From: Pelagomonas calceolata
Taxonomy: Eukaryota > Sar > Pelagophyceae > Pelagomonadales > Pelagomonadaceae
Reading direction: 5' to 3'
DNA: 64,000 nt
Assembly: GCA_918797485.1 (NCBI GenBank)
Contig: CAKKNE010000001.1
Coordinates: 1,488,001 to 1,552,000, forward strand
Part shown: positions 11,157-20,644 of the stretch, one piece after another
Numbering within the stretch: position 1 is the first letter of the stretch
How the letters are laid out: each line of letters starts with the position of its first letter
Made by a program: the position numbers and the translations under genes
Notes under the pieces: generated by a model
Told to the model about the DNA's origin: nothing
Databases searched by the model: none
Seen by the model: only the letters and a program-made list of their open reading frames with translations

Positions 11157-12257
11157 ATGTATCGTGCAGCAGTGGCCGCTTTATGCTTCGGCAGCAGCTC
11201 AGCCTTCATCGCACCGCAGCCTGCTCGCGTGGCAGCGCCGGCTCTGCAAGCTGTGCCGAGAGATGATGCTGCCAAGCCCTTAGCTGCCCTGGCTCCCGCC
11301 GCACAGCTCGCGGCCGCACTGTCGCTTGCCACCATCACGATCGGTGCGCCCGAGGTCGCGTGCGCTGCAGTGTTGAACCAGTTTCGACTGAAAATGACCG
11401 GAGACGGTGTTCGCTTCCGACGCGAGTGCGCCAACGCAGGTTCGCCGCGACGTCGATGGCGCCGACGACGACAATCTCTGCGACGAGCAGCAAGAAGAAG
11501 GCGGTCAAGGCGGCGCCGAAGCGCAAGGCCCCCGCGAAGCGCAAGGCCGCCCCGAAACGCAAGGCCGCGCCCAAGCCCAAAGCGGCGCCCAAGAAGGCCG
11601 TCGCTCGCCGTGTCATTTCCGTCGGCGCGTCCTCGTTAATATGCACACGCGCAGGCGCCGAAGAAAGCGGTAAAAAAAGCAGCGCCGAAGCCGGCCGCGA
11701 AGAAGCCCACCGCCGCCAAACCCAAGGCGAAAGCCGCGCCGAAGGCCAAGGCGCCGGCGCCGAGGCCCGCCGCCGCGAAGCCCGCGCCGAAGGCCAAGGC
11801 CTCGAAAGCCGCGCCGGCGCCCGCGCCGGCGAAGAAGAGCGCCCTCGCCGTCGAGCCCGCCGTCAAGGCCGCGCCCCTGGACCGGACGTCGGCCAAGACC
11901 GGCGGCAACATCGGCTTCAAGCTGAAGGACGAGTCGGCCAAGCCGAAAGCTAGAGCGGCGGCCGCGCCCGCGGCGGCCGTCGACGACGGCACGTCGAAGC
12001 TCGCCAACAAGGCGGGCGCCAAGCAGATGAACCAGCTCGCGCGCGAGGCGCCCGGCGCGGCCAAGCCCCAGTCGATCAAGCTCGAGAAGAAGGCGGCGCC
12101 CGTCGCCAAATCGGCCCCTTCGAAACCCGTCCAGAAGACGGGCGACTTCTCCGTGAACCCCACGAAGCCGGGCAAGAAGACGTACACGAAGAAGGGCGCG
12201 GAGTCGTCCGACCTCTCGGACGCGGCGCTCGCCGAGAAGCTCCAGTCGAAGTTCTAG
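11157..12257 (+). CDS. Lys/Ala/Pro-rich H1-like protein behind a plastid presequence
   Basis: Best model: exons 11157-11380, 11440-11611 and 11655-12257, 332 residues. Exon 1 reads MYRAAVAALCFGSSSAFIAP, a signal peptide with the heterokont S-A-F plastid motif. Next come an Ala-rich transit part and LATITIGAPEVACA-AV, like a thylakoid-transfer or membrane segment. Exons 2-3 are dense in KAAPKRK/PKAKA repeats, as in histone H1 tails, ending in a less repetitive part (TGGNIGFKLKDES, NPTKPGKKTYTKK, DLSDAALAEKLQSKF). The introns are short, 59 and 43 nt. Alternative: the H1-like part is its own gene from ATG 11456 and exon 1 belongs to something else. The same 15-residue C-terminus recurs as a duplicate at 13963. 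Confidence 0.55.
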
Positions 12258-12293
12258 GTCTAGTGCCTAAACACCACCATCAAGAGACTCGGT
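12210..12293. repeat. 84-bp direct duplication, copy 1
   Basis: It covers the last 15 codons (DLSDAALAEKLQSKF), the TAG and 36 bp of 3' flank of the Lys/Ala-rich gene. It matches 13963-14046 with one mismatch (GTCTAGTGCC versus GTCTAGGGCC). Confidence 0.9.
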
Positions 12294-12576
12294 GTCGCGT
12301 CGACGGCGTATCGAACGGTGTCTCCGGGGAGTGAGAGTCTTGAACTAGCCCCGTACTGGACATCACTGCAGACTCAGTGCAGTACAGTCGGTCGCGAAGT
12401 TGTTCGCTGCGCTCAGTAGCGGCTGCCCATTGCGGCTTCTGCAGACTCTGGGGCAGGGCAGCAGCAATCCTTGGTCCCACTGCCAAGACAACTAACAACT
12501 GGCCGAGCGCCACGCCGAGGAGGCCCAGTGCGAGGCCGAGGACGCGCCCGCTGGTGCAGCCGACGCGACAGAGATC

Positions 12577-13875
12577 ATGAGCCCAGGAGAGGTGGTCGTG
12601 GAGGGCGTCGTCGTAGAGCAGCCGGCAGAGCAGGAAGCGGTGCGAGCAACAACTGCCGGCGAGGTCTTCTGCATCTCCGAGCAGACCGTGTCGGTGACGC
12701 CGGGCAAACTCGGGCTCACCTTCGAGTGTGAGCGGCCACTCGTCGTCACCCGGGTCGCCACGGGGTCACCGTTATTCGGCAGGGTCCATGCGGGCGCTAA
12801 GCTCGTGGCGGTGGACGGCGTGGGCGCCACGCCCTATAACATTCATGACGTCAAGGGGGGCATCTTCACGAAGGGCCAGAAGGGCCTGTTGGACGCGACG
12901 AAGGCCAAGACGCTCATCTTCCAGAGAAACGACCTGAGCGGCGTCAAGTACGTGGGCAGGGAGGGCATCGAGGGTCGCCTGATGTCCACGGACGCGGTCG
13001 TGGACGTCCTCGCCATGGACCGCGGGCTCTTCGACGCCGCCAACGCGGCCAAGGCGCGCACGCACTGGGGCGAGCCCGGGAACCTCGCACTGGTCGACGG
13101 AGCTAGTAATCCGGTGGAGGTTTGCTGCGTCCCGCCGTTGTGTACCTTTGTATCTGTTATGGTATATACCTATGTGGCTGTTATTTATTGCCTTGCTCCA
13201 CTCTGGTGTGAGTGTTGGTGCTGCTGCTGCTGCCGCAAGAGCACACCGCACGAAGACATGGCATTTCCCGACTGGGCCGATAGGGCCCTGGTGTTCACGG
13301 ACAAGGGCGTGGTCGGCCGCCGGGAATTTACTGGGGAGGTCAACGCCATCACGTGGGACGGCTTCAGGATCGAGGACGTTCGGATCCGGACCTTCGACGC
13401 CCCGTGCCTGTGCACGAGCCCGCATTACGCGCTCTGCTGCGTCGAGGGCCGCGACCCGAGGTTCGACCCGGACCCATTAGTCCTTTCGTGCTACTTCGGA
13501 TTCTTAGTCCCCTGCTGTCGCTGCGCGTTGTGCCGGCCCGAGGCGCCGGGCCTCTATCGCGCGACCATCTCGAGCATCCACAAGACACAAGACGGTCGCC
13601 ACGAACACACCACGGCTAGGATCGAGGTCCTCGCGCTCGCCCGCTCGCCGGACGACCTGAGGAGTTCGCTCCGCGCGGCCAAAGAGAAGTACGGCGCCCC
13701 GACGGCGGCCGTCCCGACGGCGCCGCCGCCGCCGCCCAAGACGCATACCTGCCGCAACTGTGGAGCAACATTCCGGGGCAGGAACGCCCTGTTCCGGCAC
13801 CTGCGCGACGAGCGGTGCGGACAGGTGCCGCGCGCCAGCGCGCCGCCGCCGCCGCCGCCGCCTCCACCGCCGTGA
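12577..13875 (+). CDS. PDZ-like, Cys-rich membrane and C2H2 finger protein
   Basis: 432 residues from ATG 12577. Residues 30-85 look like a PDZ domain (KLGLTFECERPLVVTRV, GSPLFGRVHAGAKLVAVDG). Residues 180-225 hold a Cys-rich hydrophobic stretch (VYTYVAVIYCLAPLWCEC, then a run of Cys), and a second Cys cluster follows near 290-325 (CYFGFLVPCCRCALC). These could be palmitoylated membrane contacts. Near 390-412 is a C2H2 finger, CRNCGATFRGRNALFRHLRD-ERC, and the end is polyproline. A strange mix of membrane and nucleic-acid or protein-binding parts. The gene is bracketed by the 84-bp direct duplication. The lower-GC stretch at 13140-13210 could hide an intron, but the frame is open through it. 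Confidence 0.7.
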   Translation: MSPGEVVVEGVVVEQPAEQEAVRATTAGEVFCISEQTVSVTPGKLGLTFECERPLVVTRVATGSPLFGRVHAGAKLVAVDGVGATPYNIHDVKGGIFTKGQKGLLDATKAKTLIFQRNDLSGVKYVGREGIEGRLMSTDAVVDVLAMDRGLFDAANAAKARTHWGEPGNLALVDGASNPVEVCCVPPLCTFVSVMVYTYVAVIYCLAPLWCECWCCCCCRKSTPHEDMAFPDWADRALVFTDKGVVGRREFTGEVNAITWDGFRIEDVRIRTFDAPCLCTSPHYALCCVEGRDPRFDPDPLVLSCYFGFLVPCCRCALCRPEAPGLYRATISSIHKTQDGRHEHTTARIEVLALARSPDDLRSSLRAAKEKYGAPTAAVPTAPPPPPKTHTCRNCGATFRGRNALFRHLRDERCGQVPRASAPPPPPPPPPP

Positions 13876-13962
13876 GGCGCGTCGGCGGCGTCGAGAGGGC
13901 TTGTGCGTGCACGAAGGACAGCACCCATGCACACTCGAGACGTCGACACACTCGATGCGACG

Positions 13963-14046
13963 GACCTCTCGGACGCGGCGCTCGCCGAGAAGCTCCAGTC
14001 GAAGTTCTAGGTCTAGGGCCTAAACACCACCATCAAGAGACTCGGT
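13963..14046. repeat. 84-bp direct duplication, copy 2
   Basis: A near-perfect copy of 12210-12293, located between the stop codons of the PDZ-like gene (13875) and the convergent PUB-domain gene (14089). It is no longer joined to the rest of the Lys/Ala-rich coding sequence. Confidence 0.9.
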
Positions 14047-14088
14047 TACTATTCGTGATAGTCATGGCACAGGGGGAGAGACCACTAC

Positions 14089-14774
14089 TCAGCGCCGCGG
14101 CTTCTTCTTCTTGCCCGACATCGGGTGCTGGTCGTGGAACTTGAGCAGCTGCCGGTCCTTCTCGCGCTTGCGCTTCGACGCCTCGGAGACGCCGGCGTCG
14201 GAGAGCTTGCGGCGCTCCGCGTCGAGGTACGTCTTGAGGCGCTCGAGCTTCTGCAGGTTCGACGGCGCGGTCATGGTCTCGTTGACGACGTCGAGGACGA
14301 GCCAGTCGATCTGGCGGCCGTCGTCGTCGCCGCGGCGCGTCACGAAGCCGGCGGCCTGGAGGACTTTCTCGGGCTTGCGCGCGCCGGCGAGCTTCTTGAG
14401 GAGCGTTGCTTTCTTGATGACGCTGTACTTCGGGTTGTCCGGCGATTGGCGGATGTGCCGGCACACGTTCAGGAGCTCGACACAGATCTCGTCCGCCTTG
14501 GCCCCGCCGAGGGGCTTGAGCAAATCTTCGGCCGACCGCGCGACCTCGTTGATTTTCTCGGCGTAGGCCTGCGTCGCATCGACGGCGTCCCGCGTACCAC
14601 GACGTCGAAGACGCCGCGTCAGACCTTCTGGGCCGGGGTCTTGCGGGTGAAGGAGCGGTGGCGGCGCGGCCCGCCCTGCGGCTGCGGCTTGGGCAGCGCC
14701 AACGGCACGCCGGCGCCCTGGCCCTTCCGGCTTTTGGCCTCGAGGTGGAGCTGCTTGAGGGCGCTGTTGGACAT
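14089..14774 (-). CDS. PUB-domain protein
   Basis: 209 residues: exon 1 14774-14625, exon 2 14568-14089, phase 0. The N-terminus is basic and low-complexity (MSNSALKQLHLEAKSRKGQG...). Exon 2 has a PUB (PUG) domain, the p97/VCP-binding fold of peptide N-glycanases and UBX proteins: ICVELLNVCRHIRQSPDNPKYSVIKK followed by KKLAGARKPEKVLQAAGFV. A helical Lys/Arg-rich tail ends GKKKKPRR, a likely nuclear signal. No glycanase, UBA or UBX domain is present, so it probably acts as a p97 adaptor. Its 56-nt intron carries the introner core CGCCGTCGATGCGACG before the acceptor. Confidence 0.75.
14569..14624 (-). other. Short intron with introner core remnant
   Basis: 56 nt, donor GTCTGACG, acceptor GCGACGCAG. 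The 8 bp after the acceptor (GCCTACGC) align to the donor octamer only with a gap. It contains GCCGTCGATGCGACG. Probably a shrunken old introner. Confidence 0.45.
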
Positions 14775-15062
14775 GGCGCTGGCTGAGAGGCTTTGCTCGG
14801 AGCGATTGCGTCGCAAGCCGACGAGGAGGCAGGAGCTCTGAGCCTGGTGACCTGGGCTTCTGTAGGGCGCGTGGCCGCCCGACGGTGCCTGGAAACGCTC
14901 GGCGGTGAGCGTTGGAGGTCGCAGCTGTGCCGAATGACACGCGCGGAGTCTCAGCACGACCTGTGTGCCGCGGACAGGCTGGGCCTGCCTGAGAGCACCC
15001 CTAGATGTGACACACTAGGACAACCGCAAACTACTCGTAAATCGCGTCGAGAGGGACGGACC

Positions 15063-15556
15063 ATGGCGGAACACAACGACCATGGCTTCATGGCGACGAA
15101 GGAGAACGCCGCGCCGCTCAAACAAGCTACGATCGACCGCGCGTTGGCCATGAATGAAAAGTCTGTCAGTTTGCCGCGCGATTTAAACAAGACGCGGGCG
15201 CGGCGTGCCGCGCGCCTCGAGAGCCACCTGCCCGTGGGCAGACAGAGCGGACGTCGCGCCCGGACAGCGCCGGACCGGCGCCAGCGCCGGACGTAACGGT
15301 CGCCCGCGGACGCCGGACGCGCGAGCCGCGAGGCTCAGCACTGAGCAGGAGCTGACGGTCACGCCCCTCGCAGGGCAAGAAGGCCCTGCTCGGCTACGCC
15401 AAGTCGCGCTTCTCCATCCACTGCGAGTGCTACGCCTACCGCGGCAACTACCAGGGTGACGGCGTCGGCCCCGGGATGCCGCTCCACTGCCTCAACCGCG
15501 AGCAGCTCGCGGTCCGCCTCAAGGAGTGGAAGACGACCACGGGCGACGACTCCTAG
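15063..15556 (+). CDS. Small unknown protein, two exons
   Basis: Exon 1 15063-15233 (57 codons, MAEHNDHGFMATKENAAP...), exon 2 15374-15556 (GKKALLGYAKSRFSIHCECY ... REQLAVRLKEWKTTTGDDS). A phase-0 intron of 140 nt starts GTGGGC and ends CTCGCAG. The 117-residue product is basic, with HCECYAYRGNYQGDGVGPG, a Cys/Tyr/Gly motif I cannot assign. The donor is chosen by frame only; other GT or GC sites nearby are possible. Confidence 0.5.
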
Positions 15557-15599
15557 GCGACGCGCGCGCCGCTGGATAAAACACAACCAACAACATTAC

Positions 15600-18284
15600 T
15601 CACTCCGCGTTCTCGAAGTCCCCGCCGCACTTGATGTCCTTCCCCCCATTATCCGTGTCCTTGGCGCAGCACGCTCCAAAAATCTTCTTGCAGGGCTTGT
15701 CGTGCGTCTCGCGCCGTTTTTTGTCGGTTAACGTTTCGTAGCCCTCGCGGAAGACGCGGGACATGGTCTCGAGGTGGTCCGCTTGTGGTCTTGCATGTCC
15801 ATGTAAGATCTGCGCGTCGTCCAAGAGCAAATCGCCCGCATGGAGTAACTCGTCGGCTCGATTCGTATCATCGATTGCTTCCTCAAGAGCCTTCCTAGAA
15901 CCGCGCAGTGTAAACGGGATGGGGGGGAATAAGATCGCGGCGTCGCGGACCGCGTCCGCCGGCGACAGCCGCTTCTGCGAGACGAAGGAGCCGGCTTCTA
16001 CAAAAGCCGAAGAAACAGCATCCCTCAAACTTTTCAGTCGGTACTCGGCGTCGTACAACGCCTCCGTCGCGACGCGCCGAGCCCCTCGGGCGTGCGCGAG
16101 AGCTCGTCGCGCGTGCAAGTGCGTTTCTCGCGAAGCTCGTAGCGTCTCATTCAGCTCCGTTAAATTCCTCAGCGTCTCCGCCAGCATGCCCGCCACCGGC
16201 GCCATGCCAGCCAGGTAGGCATCGACCAACGTGTCGTTGTCCGCGTCCCGCAGCGTCGCCAGCGACAGGTAGTAGTCGTAGCCGAAGGGCGACGTCATCT
16301 GGAACCGGCGGCTGTGTGGAAACCAACCAGTGAGTTAGGTTAACGCCATCATGGAGACAACATCGCGTCGATGGCGTGGGATCGCCACGCCATCGCGCAG
16401 ACGCAGCTACAGAAGCACGGCGTGATCGCGCGAGATTTGATTTCCACACAGGCAAGCGCCGTTCGGCCCTCGCTAATGAAGTAGCAATAAATTCGGCCAT
16501 GTGCGGCCCGCACCCGGGCGGGTAGGGGTGCACCCGCCCGCAGAACGCCTCGCCCGCCCGGAGCTCCCGCGGCACGCACCCAACGGTCCAATTTTCTGCC
16601 GTCAGCGGATCACTAGGGTCCAAGCCATCCGGGCCCGGTCGGCCGTCACACGGCGGGAACTCCGAATCATAAAAGGGCATCTTGTACTTGAGTTCGGACA
16701 CCGTAAACTCCTGCACGAAGCGCGGCTCGCGTGCCGTGCGAGGCCCGCTCTCACAACTTATCCTCTGCGCCTCCGTCAGGCCTCGATCCTGCTCCAGCGC
16801 AGCACAGAACGTCTCGTGCAGGTTCGCGCGCACGTGCATCTTCGTGTATTTGGGCTGGAGGTACTTTTCGCGCTTGCAGTAGTCGTAGACCGCGTCGCCT
16901 GGCAACTGATAGGGCGACATCTCGACTCTCCCTTTCTCCTTGCCATCTTCGTGCACCGGGAAGAAGAACGAGATGGGGTCTCCTCTTTCACACTCGACGA
17001 AGCCATCGTTACAGGCGGCATGCAGCAACGCGTACCGCTGCTCGATATCAAGATCATATCTACGAGCATAGTCAAAGGCATTGTCCGTCGCCTCCTCGCC
17101 CTCCCAGACTTCGAAATTCGGCCAGTAGGCCATCTCCGGCACGCCCAGGATGTCCGCTGGAGACCGAGAAAACACCCTAGCTTTCGTTCTCGTACACGAG
17201 ACACCTTCCTGCGTACATAGATAAGCTAGTAAACTCTCGCGAAACTCTTTGGAGGACAGCCCGTGCTGCTTCCCAAAAAAATAGGCCGCGTCGACGCCCT
17301 CGTCGCCTGCGCGGTTTCGGAGATGGTGACGCGTCACTCGCGTCGCGTCGATGGCGTACGCCCGACCCCCACGCCATCGCCGCGACGCGTCACTCGTCGA
17401 TGGCGTATGAGCGCGGACGGCGCGTCGACGGCGCCCGCCCCCCACGCCGTCGCCGCATGGCGAGTCACGTATGAGTGATTTCGACACCGCTCGGCGCCCT
17501 CGAACATCCGCACCACGCCCCTCGGTTTGTCACTGCCGTCCACCGTGATCGGTAATTCTGGGAGAGGCTTCCGCCGACCTTCACACGACAATCCTGGTAG
17601 AGAACAGACATGATCTACTAAAGCTTTGCGGAACCAGCCATTGGGCACCCGCATCGGTTCGGATAAGGTATGGTTATCCAGCAACCAGTCGAGCTCCGAG
17701 ATCTGTTTCAAAGCTTTATCTCTTTCTGAACGTCTACGAGCGACGTGCTCCGTCTCCACCACAAGCTCCACATTCCGCGTCCTATTCTTCTCCCAGCGCT
17801 CGTGCTCCGCGTCCCATTTCGTGCGATTCTTGAGAATTTCCTTCTCCGCTTGCAACAAGAAGTACTCGACGGCCTTCGTGGGGTCCTCGTCCTCCCAGAC
17901 CTCGAGCTTGCCGGGGTAGCTTCGATCTTGATCCGGGGCTTGAATCGACTCTTCATAGTAGAGAGCTCGTGTCCTCCAACAGACCGGTAACTTCTCCAGT
18001 AAGTCTTTGTCGGCCTCCAACGTGCGTTCACAGACCTTCGCGGCGAGCATCTTCCGGAACCAACTCGGTAACTCGTTTTTCGCACAATACGCGGCGACGG
18101 CGTCGACGGCCGCGTCCTTCTCATAAAATTCTAAATCACCCAGTTGTCTCCCATCATCAGTGGCGATGGGGAACGCTACCAATAACTCGCCTTTCGGTTG
18201 GTCGCGGCTGAGGATGTCGACCACGGAAGCCCTGGTGAGTGCTATGATGGCTGCCCATAGGGCGCACAGCAGGGACCGCCGCAT
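15600..18284 (-). CDS. Large secreted repeat protein with two introners
   Basis: 781 residues from exons 18284-17498, 17306-16460 and 16311-15600; all three junctions keep frame (phases 1 and 2). Signal peptide MRRSLLCALWAAIIALTRA. The body repeats a module of about 100 residues: a beta pair ending LEVWEDEDPTKAVEYF or FEVWEGEEATDNAFDYA, then a short helix and a conserved Cys (KALVDHVCSLPGLSC, ESLLAYLCTQEGVSC, KMLAAKVC). The C-terminal part is helical with HARRALAHARGARR and ends with a Cys cluster (CKKIFGACCAKDTDNGGKDIKC). Similar EVWE(D/G)E modules occur in heterokont secreted proteins and glycosyltransferases, but I assign no function. Confidence 0.7.
16312..16459 (-). mobile_element. Introner forming a GC-AG intron
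   Basis: 148 nt. The element runs CTGTGTGGAAATCAAATCTC ... CACGCCATCGACGCGATG ... TAACCTAACTCACTGG, then TTTCCACACAG. Frame forces the donor to the GC exactly 8 bp before the element (GCGCTTGC). The octamer after the acceptor is CCGCCGGT, only 4 of 8 alike, so the duplication has drifted or the donor changed. Confidence 0.85.
17307..17497 (-). mobile_element. Introner (variant ends) forming a GC-AG intron
   Basis: 191 nt. Octamers GCGCCGAG (17490-17497) and GCGACGAG (17299-17306) agree at 7 of 8. The element begins CGGTGTCGAAATCACTC and ends CTCCGAAACCGCGCAG, which are roughly inverted copies of each other. The centre has two GATGGCGT/ACGCCATC fold-backs. The splice is phase 1 and joins FEG to DEGVDAAYF. 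Confidence 0.8.
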
Positions 18285-18391
18285 GTCGGGCAGCCCCCGG
18301 GCCCTTCCGAAGTTGTCCCTGGCGAGCGCTGCGGTCGCGTCGCGCCCCGGGAGGCAGGCTTCGGCTTGCTTTTGGGCGCTCGACGCTTTAG

Positions 18392-18413
18392 CTAGCGGCA
18401 TGTAAGACACTAG
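18392..18413 (-). promoter_or_regulatory. Intergenic CTAG...CTAG motif
   Basis: On the minus strand CTAGTGTCTTACATG followed by CCGCTAG. It lies 108 bp upstream of the secreted protein start (18284) and 270 bp from the divergent start at 18681. Confidence 0.55.
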
Positions 18414-18680
18414 CAAGCCGGCGCCGCAACCAATTGCGAAACAAGTGCCGCAAGGGCGCAAGTACTGCCTCCGCGCGCCGGTTTTCGGTTTGCGGCATCA
18501 CCCCGTGCGCGTGGCAACGCGTGGGCACGAGCGCGCTGCGCCAGCACGTAGTTGGTCGGGAGAGCCCAATCTCTGTGCTGCTCGCGTCGGCATACTGGTG
18601 GCTTGCGTGCACGCAGTGCTCCCTCGCGCGCGTAGACAGGCCCGACAGACGCTGCCGACGCGAGTCCCGCCGAAGAAACA

Positions 18681-20549
18681 ATGGCTACGGTACGCGTCGA
18701 CGTCACGTTCACCGAGCAGCGCCTCCGCGTGCAGCTCAACCTGCAGCAGGTCCAGGGGTCGGTGCAGGTCGACCGCGTCGAGCCGCAGAGCGCGGCGCAC
18801 GGCCGCGTCACGGCAGGCGCGACGCTGGTCGCGGTCAACGGCACGCCGATACGACCGTTAATGGGCAGGCAGGCCTGGGTCGCCTTCTGCGAGCGGGTCA
18901 GGGAGACGCCGCGGCCGATGACGTTGACCTTCGAGCAGCCGGCGCCGGCCGGCACGGTCGCGGTGCCGCCGGCCGCCGCGCCCGCCGCCGCCGCGTCGAC
19001 CACCGAGGAGGAGGAGGAAGAGCCGGCCCTCGTGTGCGTGCCGCGGAAGAAGCCGGCACCACCACCCGCGCCTGCGCCTGCGCCGGCGCCGGCACCATCG
19101 CCCAAGGCGAAGGCGCCCGCGCCGGCGCCCGCCGCGCCCGTGGCGCCGCCCGCGCCGGCACCTGCGCCGCCCGCGCCGGCACCTGCGCCCGCGCCGCCGC
19201 CGCCCGCACCGCACCCTTTCGCCGCCGCGCCGGCGACGGCCGCGCCGCCCGGGATCCAGCGCTTTAAATTACCCGCCGATGCCGTCCTGGTGTACAACCT
19301 CGAGGTCTGGAACGAAAAGGGGTCGGCCTGGGCGCAGCCGTGGGCCCGCGCGCCTGCCTCAGGCGAGTCCGTTGTGCTCGGCTGCGCGTGGGAGCCGCAC
19401 GTCGATGCGGCGCTGCCCTGGCAGGTGTACTGGAAGACGGGCGGCCACCGCCAGACGCAGCGCATGGCGACGGCCGACGTCCGCGTCTGGTCCGCGCCCG
19501 CGCCCGCGCCGGCGCCGGCGCCGTCGGCGCCCGAAGCGCCCGCGGCGCCGCCGTCGAAGGCGAAGCGACGGCGCACCATCGCCGCCGAGTCCGACGACGA
19601 CGACGCCGCGCCGCCGGCGGCCGCCCCGGAGTACAAGGGCGTGACGGAGACTAGGCCGGGATCGTTCCAAGCGAAAATATACGACAAGGGGCCGCACCAC
19701 CTCGGCATGTTCCCGACCGCGCTCGCGGCGGCGCGCGCCTACGACCGCGAGGCCCGGCTGCGGGACAAGGAGCCCAACCGGCGGGACGTCTGCGACTACT
19801 GCGAGCGGGCGACCGTCGACGCGGACGGCGACGCGCTCGCCGACGTGCTCGTGTGCGAAGAGTGCGAGGCCGAGGCGCATTTGGGATGTGCGAATTTAGG
19901 AGAGGTGCCGGCGGACGACTGGCGCTGCGCGCAGTGCGTTGAGAAGGCGCGCTCGTCGCCGCGGGCCGCGCCGCCGGCCGCCGAGCGGGCGCCGTCGCCG
20001 CGGCCCGCGCCCGCGCCGGCGCCCGCCTCCGACAGCAGCAGCGACGACGACGACATCAACGCGCTGCGCGCCAAGGCCGCGAAGCCGCCGGCAAAAAAGA
20101 AGCGGAGCGACCCCCTCGCCGATCTACTAGCCGACGAGAAGCCGAAGAAGAAGAAGAAATCTAGGCAGAGGAGCGACGAGTCGACGCCGTCGTTCGACGA
20201 CGTGGGTGGGATGGCGCTCGGGCGGTCGACCAACGGCTACGCTTCCTTAGGAGCCGTGCGCAGCGCCTTCGCGGCGGGGCGCTACGGCGCGCAGAACACG
20301 GAGTTCTTACAACGCTTCGACGCGTGGTTACAACGCGAGGCGCTGCCGGAGCGGGTCGCGGAGTTTTCGGCACAAGCGCACGCGGCGGCGGAGGCCTGGC
20401 GCCAGGGCCGCGACTACCTCCTGGCGCGCGACCTTTGTTCTGATGCGGCGGCGGCGGATCTGCGGCGCGTGGCGGCGCTGGGCGACGGCGCGGCGGGGGC
20501 GGAGTTCCTCCTCGCGTTCGCGCACTACAACGCGCTCGACGCTTCGTGA
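18681..20549 (+). CDS. PDZ-AP2-PHD nuclear protein
   Basis: 622 residues, single exon from ATG 18681. Residues 1-95 are PDZ-like (QVDRVEPQSAAHGRVTAGAT, LVAVNGTPI). A Pro/Ala-rich linker with (PAPA)n follows. A unique region (VLVYNLEVWNEKGSAWAQPW) leads to a basic patch KAKRRR. Residues 317-366 are an AP2/ERF-like domain (YKGVTETRPGSFQAKI, HLGMFPTALAAARAYDREAR). Residues 370-415 are a PHD finger (CDYCERAT, CEECEAEAHLGC, DWRCAQC), followed by acidic and KPKKKKK stretches and a helical C-terminus. AP2 suggests DNA binding and PHD suggests histone-tail reading, so a chromatin or transcription regulator is likely. Confidence 0.8.
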   Translation: MATVRVDVTFTEQRLRVQLNLQQVQGSVQVDRVEPQSAAHGRVTAGATLVAVNGTPIRPLMGRQAWVAFCERVRETPRPMTLTFEQPAPAGTVAVPPAAAPAAAASTTEEEEEEPALVCVPRKKPAPPPAPAPAPAPAPSPKAKAPAPAPAAPVAPPAPAPAPPAPAPAPAPPPPAPHPFAAAPATAAPPGIQRFKLPADAVLVYNLEVWNEKGSAWAQPWARAPASGESVVLGCAWEPHVDAALPWQVYWKTGGHRQTQRMATADVRVWSAPAPAPAPAPSAPEAPAAPPSKAKRRRTIAAESDDDDAAPPAAAPEYKGVTETRPGSFQAKIYDKGPHHLGMFPTALAAARAYDREARLRDKEPNRRDVCDYCERATVDADGDALADVLVCEECEAEAHLGCANLGEVPADDWRCAQCVEKARSSPRAAPPAAERAPSPRPAPAPAPASDSSSDDDDINALRAKAAKPPAKKKRSDPLADLLADEKPKKKKKSRQRSDESTPSFDDVGGMALGRSTNGYASLGAVRSAFAAGRYGAQNTEFLQRFDAWLQREALPERVAEFSAQAHAAAEAWRQGRDYLLARDLCSDAAAADLRRVAALGDGAAGAEFLLAFAHYNALDAS

Positions 20550-20644
20550 GTAGGTAGTTAATAATTGTGGTGTTAACGGTGTCTGCAGCGGCGAGGCGAT
20601 GGCGCGGAAGGTCAGTGAATGTGATAATTTAAAGGCTGTTGCTT

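Noticed and set aside
10686-11639. Plus-strand open frame of 317 codons through the plastid presequence
   Set aside because: After about 11400 it becomes Arg-only low complexity; the Lys/Ala-rich frame is the better continuation after a short intron.
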